This document shows positions 23,601-35,600 of a stretch of 64,000 bases of DNA, piece by piece. This DNA comes from Cristatella mucedo (lineage: Eukaryota; Bryozoa; Phylactolaemata; Cristatellidae), in NCBI GenBank assembly GCA_009760855.2, contig WPIO01000008.1, forward strand, positions 5,426,001 to 5,490,000, in the 5' to 3' direction. Position numbers and translations under genes: made by a program. Position 1 is the stretch's first letter, and each line of letters starts with the position of its first letter. Under the pieces are notes generated by a model, which saw nothing but the letters and a program-made list of their open reading frames with translations, was not told the DNA's origin and made no database searches.

Positions 23601-26600
23601 AAATAAAAGAAAATATATACGGAAACTACGGAGCAGTTGAAATGTTCACGACAGAAAGCCCAGTTGCCGAGTTTAGAGCCAGCAGTAAGTGTCTCTTGGT
23701 ACAAACAGGAAGACCTTAGATTAAAGAGTTACAAAAGTCTAGACAGCGCGTAAAAAATGCAAGCGCTTGCTTGGCGTTGCTATACTGATATAAGCAGGCC
23801 CGCATTTTAAAAATAGTGTGAACAGTTTGGGCCGTGATAGCCCAGGAGGTAGAGTGCTCGCTCTTCACGACCGAGATCGTGGATTAGAATCCTTCAGTGG
23901 GCCATTATTTATTGACAACTTCTAGCGATGATGATAGTCTTTTAGGCTCTTCTTCCGGTATAAAAATTAATATAGAAATCAGCCAATCTATGGTTTAGTG
24001 ATTTATGGTTATGACAGCTCAAAGCAGACAAATGTAAATGTGGATCTGATGTGATCGTTTTGTGAAAGGACACTGCTGTGCAAGACACTAAGGCTGAGTG
24101 CAAATGCTACAGTGGATATTCTGGTCGAGCGAAGTTTTAGGTTTATAGTTTATCGTTTGTGAGTTTTTTCTCGGTTTTTCAAAAATTAATAAATTTGGCT
24201 CTATTGCTATTCAATCTGGGAAAGCTTTCTGCCACTCAATAATAATAATAATACACTTGATAAAGCGACCTCAGATAACTCAATCTCTCTCTAGGCGCTT
24301 TACATTTGCTGCGAAGGGAAATAAAATTGAATGGTGAGTAAGACCATGCTTGACAAACAAACAAATGAATAACATAGATAGGGGTGACATGCACAGGGTC
24401 AGCATGCAAATGTGGTTAGTGGCAGCATACAAAGTGTCAGCACGCATAAGCACATCAAGGACAAATCACAGGGACCCACTAAATGCTGTCCTAAATAGGT
24501 GTGTTTCTAAATTTTTTTTAAATGTGGTCAGGTCAGGGAATGTTCTGACGCAAGTCGGGAGGGAGTTCCAGATTTCAGGAGCATACGAACTAAATGCACG
24601 GTCTCCAAAGAATTTAAGGTCCGTACGAGGTATTTGTAGACTGTTGGATTGCGAAAAGCGGGTGCTACGATGCTTGGCTTGATGGGGGAGTATATCTGAG
24701 AGATAAGCTGGAGCCAAAGAATGAAGGGACCTAAATGTGAGCGACAAAACCTTGAAGTCAATCCGTCGGTTGACTGGTAGCCAGTGCAGGTCGGCGAGAA
24801 GTGGTGTGATGTGGCAACTGCGACGCTCACGACAGACAGGCCTAGCTGTGGAGTTTTGCACGAGCTGCAATCGCCTGATCGCACATGCCGGTAGGCCAGC
24901 AAGCAGTGAGTAGCAGAAGTCAAGACGGGATGTCCCGAATGCATGGACCAACTTGGACGTGGTATCCTTATCTAAGCAAGCCCGAATTTGAGTAATGTTA
25001 GGTAGCTGAAAATGGGCAGATTTTACTGTGGAGCTTATAAGGTCGTCTAACGAGAGGTCACTTTGGAATTTGACGCTTAGATTTCAAGCTGATTCAACTG
25101 GAGATATGCTGGTAGAGGCAATTTTGAGCTTCAGCTTTCCAATTTCTGAATCACACTCTGTTTGCCATTAACTAGTAAGTTCGTTTTATCGCCATTTAGT
25201 TTTAGATAATTTGCTGCCATCCATGTCCGGATGTCATCAATACATGCAGCAAGTGAGTTGAGAGAATTTGAGGTTCTCGAAGGCTGGGAGGGATCAAAGC
25301 AAAGGTACAACTGCGTGTCATCCGCATAGAAGTGAAAGCCTAGATTTTGCTTGGCAACCACATCAGCAAGAGGGAGAGTATAAACCGTGAAAAGAACCGG
25401 ACCCTAGCATGGAGCCCTGAGGTACCCCATATTTCAGAGGTACCCCAGATGATCTTTGTCCATTCACGTCAATACTCTGGAGTCACCCCCTGAGATAGGA
25501 CCTGAACCACTGCAGAGCAGTGCCAGTGATGCCCAGGCGAGATGAGAGGCGCTCTAGAAGAACTTTGTGATCGATGGTATCAAAAGCTGCCGAAAGATCG
25601 AGCAAAACAAGCAGAAACACTCTACCCATGTCTGCATTCCTAAGTAGGTCGTTGTATACCCTAAGCAATGCTGACTCTGTGGAGTGATTAGCTCTAAAGC
25701 GAGACTGTAACTTACTAGCAAGGTGTGAGGTATCGATATATGAGTTAAGTTGGTCCACCACGACCCGTTCCAGTGTCTTTGATAGGAAAGGTAGAAGGGA
25801 GACTGGGCGGTAGTTGCTTAAGTTCTCTTGGTCTAGTGTTGATTTCTTGAGAAGCGGCCTGATTACAGCTTTTTTGAAAGGTGCTGGGACATGACCTGAG
25901 GCTAGTGACATATTAATGATGTTAGTTATGCATTGCAGCAGAAGATCAATGCAACGTATGAGCAGGACATTGCAAATAATAACAATAATAATACACTTGA
26001 TAAAGCGCCCTCAGAGAACTCAATCTCTCTCCAGGAGCTTAAAATTTGCTAGAAAGGGAAATGCAATTTAATGGTGAGCAATATCATGCTTGATAAAGTA
26101 ACAAAATGAGTAACGTGGTAAGGGGTGACACGCCCAGGGTCAGCATGCAAATGTGGTTAGTGGCAAAATTCATTTGTATAGCGCCCTATGAACTCAATCT
26201 CAATTTAGACGCTTTACATATGCCACGTGACTCGAGCCCACGACGACGGCCAGACCTTGATCGAGGCGAGCACCTTAACCAGTGGGACAAACCAGCTCGG
26301 CAAAAAATGTCTGCACGACATGCTGCAAGGGAACTGAGAGAGTTAGATTCTAGAAGACAGAGATGGATTAAAGTACGGGGCCAGCTTTATGCCACGTGCA
26401 TTCACATTTCTAAACATTTTACTTATACTTTCTCCTGAGATTTGATGCTCTGTTGGATGCAATGCCGGTTAGGTCATGGGCTCGAGCCCCGTGGCATTTA
26501 GGTAGCGCCTGAATATAGATTAAGTTCCCTTAGAGCGCTATACAAATGAGTTTATCAGATGTAACTATCTTTTCATTTCTAAATTTTGAGCAACATCGAA

Positions 26601-29600
26601 TCATACGACCATGCTACGATTGCTGACTCTGGGTGTCTGAAAATCAAATAAGTTACAAATCCTTTCCAAAAAGTGCGTACAGCTTGGCAACGACTGTCCA
26701 GCCCACTTGCTCGCCATTCCAGTTTGTCGCTCCGAGACTTCCGCTTTGCCGAAACCCAGCTTCACGAGTCATTAGAGCAGAACTTCCCCTGAAGTCTCAT
26801 CGGTGCAGTGAACTTCGGCACTAGCATTCGTAGCAGCTTACCGTGCTTGTCTAGCTTGTAGGGATTCCAAGAATTCAGCGGTGTCAGGTAGATGATCTCA
26901 AGAGGAATAGCGTAACTGACCCGTTGCGGAAATTCCTTGCAGGTTGTCCTGTCTAGGCGGTATGAAGCAGCCAAGATTTGTTTTGGGATGCGACAGCGAC
27001 GCAGTAACTGCCGGATGAACGCTCACCAAGAGATACGACACGAACCGCTTACAGCATGAAGCGAAATCGAACGAACGACTACTGGCCTCGCGCTCTGTCT
27101 TACTGAAGCATGAATAAACGGACTTAGCAACCACCTTGGGCTGTGTAGTCAGAGCCACGTAGAGATTGGCATCGCTGAATCCTTTGGTTTGCAATGACAC
27201 GCCCATTGCGTCCTTGCCCATGGAAGCATATCTATGATAGTAGGCCGCATTTAGCCTCTGGGTGGATTTTGAAGGTTCCATGCTTAAGATATAGGCTGCG
27301 TCGTCGGTGAGGTTGGCACCATAGTTGTTTAGCCCTATGAGTCATAATCGAAAGGTGGTGAGTCATCTTGCTCACGCTGCTGCTCGGCTGGGAGAGCTTG
27401 CTTCGAAAGGAAAGGCCTCCGTTCTTACCCGGTATTTCACGCATTATCCTGTCCAAAAACGAGTTGTAGCCGAGCGCTTTGCCATCGCCATTCCAATTGC
27501 CATCAGGTCCAACGACGTAGCTGTGGCGTGAGCAAGTTGGATAAATGCCTAAAGACTAGCAGAAAACAGTGCAGCCTAGCGTGTTTCGCACAGCCATAGC
27601 GTTTACGAACTCGACACGCTCAGCAAACTTTAGCAACCGCTGAGCCCCGACGTCGCACTTGCTAGCAGAAGAAAGAAAGTGGTGGAAAGAAGGAATTACG
27701 ATCAGTGCATAGAGATTAAATGCAGCATACAAGTGCAGTTCCGCAGTGGAGGAAATAGAGCTGAAGTTCACCCTGGGGGCGGGGCCAGAGAAGAGGCTGC
27801 TTCCATAGAGGGGCGGAGCCTTCAAGCTCGTGACTGCTCTTCTGGCGATTTCCTCGTCCCCTCTGTTCAATATTCCAAGACCGCACGCAGCATTCAAGAA
27901 GTCGAATCTGAGCAGTTGCGGCTTTCGAGTAATCGCGATCTTCTCGAAGCAACGAAAATCTGGGCCGAATTTTGTAAGCAGACAGCATTCTCATTCTGCC
28001 AAAAAATAAATTCAAATAAAATCAGGCATTGCATAAGCGCACCTACAAGAGCGAATGCTAATGCTGTTGACTTGATTCGGATGGATTTGTAAAGAGGTAA
28101 TCCACACCAGTAAGAGCTATGAAATCCCGTGACAGGAAGGGCGGGATAACGTGGTGGCTTTCCATGAGATGCACGAGCGTATCTGCGGCACCATTTCGTA
28201 GCTTGTCAGTAAGCATAAACAGTACTAGCTGATTTAGCATCCTCTTTTGTATGGTGACAAAGGAGCATTTACGGCTATCAACACCGCTTAGAGTGGCAAT
28301 AACAAGGGATCGCCCACCGCAGGATTCGAACCAACGACCTCGGGACCGAGCTGGCGAAAAGCAAAACCACCTTACCTAGTATGCCATCATGGCTCATCTA
28401 AGCATGGTAGTCATTTGAACCGACCAGAGATCACGGCTCATCTAAGCATCACGTGAGCCGACCTAGTCATCCGAGCCGAGCTTATGTCACCAATCAATCG
28501 AGAGCACTGCCCTACTGTCTCTGAGACCTGGCAGCACGACCTTCAACGGGGGACCAGTCCACGACCCCCCCTGTGCATTGGCCATCTTGCAAGGTCTCGG
28601 CTCTTACTCCCTCATATTCCATACCTGTCAACGAAGCTTAGAAGATTGGCCCAGACGTTCACACCGTAAGCCTTCACGTAGTCGGGGGTAGCTGCCGAAG
28701 TCTCAGCCACCATATTACTTCCATCCCATAGCTGTGGCTGCGGAACTTGATGCTCGCTGTTCACCGTCGCTGCTTGATCTTGAGAAAAGCGAAGCCTTTT
28801 TGGGCGTCGCATAACAAAAACAATGCAGCTAGAACCTGCTTAATGACCGTATTTTTGTTTAATCCCAAGCGATTTAGAAAACACGCATTTCTGAACATTT
28901 AATTTACAAACGGCTAAGTGCTATACTGTCGTATGCACTTCCATGCCCAGGCCAGCTACCATCGTAGCTTCGGCTTTCAGCGACCGCTCTGTTCAGTACT
29001 ACCACGAATGACTATTATTGTGTCAATTTTGCCGAATCAATGCATTCGAGAATTCAGCCGCTTCTGTCAAGAGTAGTGAATTGGGTACCTGCTTTGTGAA
29101 GACTTGAGAAAGCATGGTGTATGGAACGCTGGCCCAGTTATTCTTCCAAATTTTTCCGTGCCACCCAGTGCTGTCTCCGTCTAGAAATGCAATGAATCGC
29201 CGCATCTTCGTCATCATTGTGCACATTCGTGCCTCCATTAAGCCCCCTCCGACCAAAGCAATCGCCGTTCCTCAACCTGTGACCTTTCTTAAAAGGTTCT
29301 CTGATGTTTCTGCCTGTGATGTGGCTGCCTTAATAAGGTCTAGCAAAAAGAGCTCGTCTCCTGAAGACCCTATACCTTCATCTCTGTGGTCTTCACTAGC
29401 AGACCTACTTAGCCCTGCCATAACCAAGATTTTTAATGCTTCTTTGGGAAAAGGGGTCGTCCCCAAGTCCTTCAAATCGGCAATCGTTAGACCTATTCTT
29501 AAAAAGCCTGGATTAGACACAGAGGTCCTAGCAAACTATCGTCCAGTTTCCCTTCTTCCGTTCTTATCAAAGATTCTTGAAAAAATTGTTGCTAAGCAGC

Positions 29601-32600
29601 TAGTTGAACATATAGAAAATAATGGAATGTCAAAAACATTTCAATCAGGTTTCAAGAGGCAGCACTCTACTGAAACTGCTCTCCTCCGTGTTAACAATGA
29701 CATTCTACGTGGCGACGACGACGGGAATGTCACTGCCCTAGCTTTGCTAGATCTGTCTGCTGCCTTCGACACCGTTGATCACAAAGTTCTGCTTGAACGA
29801 TTGAGAACAACGATCGGTCTGGCAGACGAAGCACTGGCGTGGTTTAAGTCATACTTGTCTGATCGTGTTCAATCCGTGTCGTGTGGGAGTCAGGTCTCAG
29901 ACATGAGAAGGGTCACCTGTGAAGTCCCTCAAGGGTCTGTACTTGGTCCCTTGCTGTTCTCCATTTATACGCAACCTCTGGGAAAAGTGATTAAGGCCCA
30001 TGGAATAGGATATCACTTCTATGCTGACGATACTCAGTTGTATTTGTCATTTAAACCATCGGAATCTGCTGCAGCAACTGAGAAACTGAATGCTTGCCTT
30101 GCCGATATTCGATCCAGGATGTCGGAAAACTTCCTGAAATTAAATGACGATAAAACCGAACTGCTGCTCATAGGACACCCTAAGCGTGTGGCTAGATTAA
30201 AAGGCTTTGCTGTTCTAATAGGTGATGCTATTGTGCGACCTTCACCACGTGCTCGAAATTTAGGCGACAGAAGCTTAAGCTCTGCAGGTCCTAGACTGTG
30301 GAACTCGCTTCCACAATTCTTACGCAACGACATCTACTCTCCAACTGCCGACTAAGGCACATCTTTTTCAGCGGTCCTGAACTGCTACTTCTATGCTACT
30401 CACTACCTCAACTGCTCTCCTGACTCTGCTGTGCTTCCCACTTTCTCTTTGTTGCGTGAGACGAAGTATGTTGGCTACCGAATGCGTGCCAAAAGCCGCT
30501 TAGGCTGTGAGTGCGCTATACAAAACTCTCCAGCGTAACACCCACATGGTCTTTATGACTTTGTGGAGTTACTGACGGAGATACATTACACATTACATTA
30601 CATTACATCATTCAGCCCGCTGCTACGTCGGCGGCTACTCGCCAAGCGTATCAATTAAATGTACGTTCAATCGTGCCTAATACGACTAATAATACGTGAC
30701 AATCTGTCAGAAAACGCAATTGATCTGTTTGCTATAACACATACCTAGCTGAAATAAACTGAACGTCCAAAAATTGGATCCGTAACTTGGGAAGAAGGAT
30801 TGGCTCTAAGAGCTGGGCCCGATAGGCTGAGACTCGATGCAGACTTGGCATGGACTGGAGCTACGCGAGGAGCGAGTCAAATTTTGACCTCGGACTGATG
30901 ACTTCAGACCGATGGCCTCGTTGGCAACAGGCTTCAACTGCATTCCCGCTCTTCAACTGCATTCCCGCTCTAGGTTCCTTCAGGCTTGCACTACTCTCTA
31001 GTAGGTGTCGTCAAGTGCAGCCTAAAGTGTCGGCAACAAGCCTCGCCACAGATTATCCTACCGAGCTTCTCGAGTATCTCGTCATCAGACAAATGAGGAG
31101 GAGGTGAGTGCGAGATAGCGAAATAGAGTAAGGGGATGAGAAAATGTGGAAGCCGAAAAATAAGGAGAGATGGGACTAGAGTGGCGTGCAGGAAGCGTAC
31201 GCCCAAGTAAAGCAAAGCGTGCTCTAAATTAAAAAGTGAAAACAACGGAGAAGTAAGTACCTAAAAAAACGACGAAATAAACCAGGCCTCCTAGTTTACA
31301 TGCCAAGCTGAAGCTGCTGACGAACGCAATATAGAGAGAATGAGGATGTCTAGTCAAGATCATGAGAGGCTGCCAGGGTACAACGTATCTGACGGTAAAA
31401 AAACCTGAAACAATGCACTTGATAAAGCTCACTTTATCGCGAGTACTAATGGCCGCTTTTCAGCCCCAGTGAGCAGTATATTAATGAATAATAATAATTC
31501 ACTTATATAACGCCCTGAGAGAACGGAACTCTATTCAGGCGCTTTACATGTGCAACGGGGCTCGAGCCACGACCCCGGTCAGACATTGGTCGGAGCGAGT
31601 GCCATGGCCGCTGGGTCGAACCGTAGTTCAATTCGTCTCGCTCAATATTCGGAAGAAGTGTTTGACTCGTCTATTTGCGCTTCAATCTCAGCCCGTCGGC
31701 GTCGCTAAAAGGGCGTCTCACTGGTGCACATTTTCCAGGAGGCGGCGGCGGCGCCGAGGCATCGGCCGCCGCCGCCGATGTGGAGTGAGCGCCGGACCGA
31801 GCAGGACGTTGTCCGGAGCTTTGCTCGGAACGACGCGCGCACGAGCCAACTTCTTACCGAGCCGACCTGGACGTCTGCAGCTGCGGGTAGGGAAGGCCGA
31901 GCTTCATCCGGGTGGCCAAGTCGTCGACCGCCTGCAGCGCCTTGAAGGGAACGTCGAACGAGACCGGATGACAGAGTATCCTGTAGTTCCACTGAGCGTA
32001 GATCGGCACCGTCTCGTTGGTGAAATCAACAATGGCCGTCGGCAGGAAGGCGAAGTTCTCATTGAGACCCTTCTTTCCGGTATACGACATGAACGCGACC
32101 TTCTCCTTTAATTAACGAACGTCGCTCCAGCCGTTGAGTCTGAGCTTCGGCAGTAGCACGGCATCTCGTCGAACAATGGTCGGGCGAAGTGACTTGTACG
32201 CAGCCGGAAAGGAGACAGGAAGAGGCAGGGCTGCCAGGCAGCGGCGGCGGCGGCAGGGTGAAGGCGGAGGGAGCAAGTGCGGTGGCGCTTGTTTAGTACC
32301 TGCAGATCGAACCAGCTGCTCGCCTCAATGGCGTGCCGGTCGCTTTGAAAGGGCTCGTCAATTTTCGCACCGCTCTGGGTCCAGCTGCCTTCCAGGTAGC
32401 AGAGCACGGGCCTGAAGTACTTGGCATAGTTTCTGAGCTTGGGATTCTGAAACTTCCACGCTTTGAAAAACTCTCTCATTTCATCAATCTGCTCCTTGAC
32501 TGTCTTCTTAGCCAAAACCTACAGCAAGCAGTAAGCCGCCGTCGGAATGAAGCGATAGCTGTGCTAGATACGCAGCAGTTTCTGAGCCTAACAGTGACAG

Positions 32601-35600
32601 CATGCAGGTATAAGCTGTCAGGAAATCTCTTCGGTATCGAGTGCAAACGAACACGCATGTGCATCCTCCTTGCATCCTTTCTTTGTGTACATGCTGTTCG
32701 TGTGAAACAGTGACCGTGTGTGCACATGGCGATGCAAAATTAATCAAATCGTCGGAGGCAAACATTGATGCGAAAGGGCAGACAGCAAAAATAAATAAAT
32801 CAAAGTACATACTTGCAATGGTGCCTATTGTGCCCATCTCACATATTCGTATGCACGCGTACTCAATTTTAGATTCAAACAGTTTATGTACGAGAGATAT
32901 ATTGGGAGTTATACGAATACATGCATGCAAATATGCACGTACAGTAACGTCAATTTGGCAGGCAGAACGTGTTTAGGCAGACATATTGAGGCACAGAAAA
33001 AATTATGGATATAACCGACAAAAAGTGGCAGCAGTTTGAAGATGTAGGCAGTCTCCAGGAAACTACTGCAAGTAGCCAGGGAGAATATTACACGACGAAT
33101 TAGGACTGGCAATGATGTCAGCTCACCTCCGGAGGCACTTCAGGGAAAGGAACATTTTCGATTGCCTGGTACGCTTGTGAAACCTTTGACGGCATGACGA
33201 GTTTATAATCGTTATGCCTTGTACGAAATTCCACACCGTTCAGGACACCTGCGAATGACAGCGAACTAGCAGCCAGGAGCAGGAGACAGCAGCACCAGGC
33301 AGCACGCTGGCAGCAAGCTGGCTGCTGGCTACACGTGCAGTCAGGCGATAAAGCAAGATCTCATGCGGTAGCTAAAGGCATACGTACCTATAAATTCTCC
33401 CAAGCCCACTGTCCTATCGTAGTTGGAGTGGTCATGTACAGAAAGTGCCGAAGCACCGCCGACTACAGACTCGGAATAGTAGGCCTTCGTGCCGACTCGA
33501 CCGTTGCGGTTTCGCTTTATGCCAGAATGGCCATCTGACCTAACGTGCAAATACCGAGGTCGTCATATATGCTATGCAGAGCAAACGAACCGCAACAGTG
33601 GCTAATGTGTAGCAGCTTCGCACGAATCATGGATACTGCGGAAGCATTATTGAAGCTGTGGCTAAGAAGGCCGACGGCTCCGTTCACGATCGTCATCACA
33701 TCTGAGGTTTAGGCTATCGGAAATTACTAACTGCTAAGATCGGCTTATTCGGGTTGCAAGCCCTGCCTGGTCAAACTTCCGGATCAACGAGGAACAGGCT
33801 TGCTTTACTAAAGGATAGCACCGCGACAGTCAGGAGCCCCACGGTCACCCAGATCTCTCGCCTGGCTGCTGTTGCCGTCTCATTTGAGCTTTCATGCCAC
33901 AGCCAGGGAACTTCGTCATGCTGCCAGACCAATGGGAGACGTTTTGCACCACCTCCTCTTAACAGCAGAGCCTCCCAAAAATATCGTGGTCACACGAGGC
34001 ATGAATGTCACTGCTGGCCTCTAAAATTCCACCACTGTCAATACAGCGTTACCTGTTGTAATTATGTTCGAGCTCTGCTCCAGTGTCGACAGCCTAATCG
34101 TCGCTTTTTATAAGCTGCGGGCCGAACCGAGTCCTAACGTGCGATCGCATCTCCGTTCCACGTGCCATCAATAGCCCTTGTTCATTTAATAGGGCCTGCT
34201 ATGGAGTGAACCATCGAGCTCGTACTCACTGAACAGTATATACAATTGGATCTTAGCCAAGAGGCAAGGTGCTTATATTTCAAGACCCGGATCGTGAGTC
34301 CTCGTCCTGCCGCTGAGATTCTCCCTTGCCCACTGCAAGAGGGAGAGACAGCTGCTCTTCTGCCACAGCTCCTCGCTCCTTACAGAGGTGCATGTTACTA
34401 TATAATCAAATAGTCTTCACGTTTGCTTTATCTGACTGCCCCGCAGCCGCATTAAAGCAAGCAATTTGAAATTAGTGATCTGGGGCTTTCAGAATGCGGT
34501 ACAGCGGAGGGCACCAGGTCGTGCCGTCGGCATCATTCAAAGGGCGTCCTCGCGTCAGGCTGAGCTGTTTCAGTTATCCCGTGGCGACAGACCCAGCTGC
34601 TCCCTACGAAACTCAGCGAGTAGAAGACTGGCTTTCGCTAGCATCGAAATCGATCGACCGAAATCGTGACACTTCAAAGAGTCCATTTCAGAGGAAAATA
34701 TGTCATAATTTCATCGACTCTTATCAATGTAGCCGTAGTCGATCCCGCGTGGCGAACCGTATGAAAGATTTTTAACGAGCTCAAGTGAATTCAATTCAAT
34801 TCCCAATTATGTCCAACAGTCCTGAGACTGGGAGTCGTGTGACCTACCTTCGATGCAATACTGGAACACTATTAGTACCTGTTTATGGTAAAACCGAGCT
34901 ATAGAACTTAACAGTTTGCAAGTGAGCTTGTAAATCCGCGAGTGAGTTCGTGACTTCCGTAAGCACAAGTCGCTGATATTAAGCTTACGTTGAGTTGTGC
35001 CCTTGGTGATGTTTTATTACTGCTACCATGGTTCAGCTATGAAGAGTGTGACGTCGAACGTATTGAGGGTGATAATTTACTAATGTATTGATGTAGCGAT
35101 GTACACACGTTGCGATAACATGCACCTGTTTAGTTGAAACTGAGTGTTGAATTGTGCATTTTGAATTACAAGACAACAGTGAGCTGTGATTTGATCAGTA
35201 ATTTATTTAAATACGCACGTAAACCGCGGAAAGTTTTTCCTTGCGGACCTTCTATTTTCTTTAATCAAATTTTAAGACGCATTCAAAAAAAGTTTTCATC
35301 AAATTGTCGTGAACTTTTTAATTTGTAAACTGGTTAAAAGTGCGATGCTTTTCGAGTTCGCACTCGTAGATTAGTCAGATGTGTTTGTAGGTTGGCTTAC
35401 GCCGACTTGGTTTGCCAACGGTGCTGCCGGTGGTGTGCTGCTACACAGGTGTGACGTCATTAGAATAGAAACCCTATTGGGTCTTTCATGGTCACTCCGG
35501 ACGCCTGAGCTTGTTACGTAATCGACAATGCAACTCAGCCGGCGTTAGAAGCCATCCGTTGGCGTGGGTAAAATAAAGCTGGCTCATATAGCACCCTAAG

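Noticed and set aside
20031-28398. tRNA genes suggested by A and B boxes
   Set aside because: No cloverleaf closes, and each is followed by the same SINE body and (TTTA)n tail; they are SINE-2 heads.
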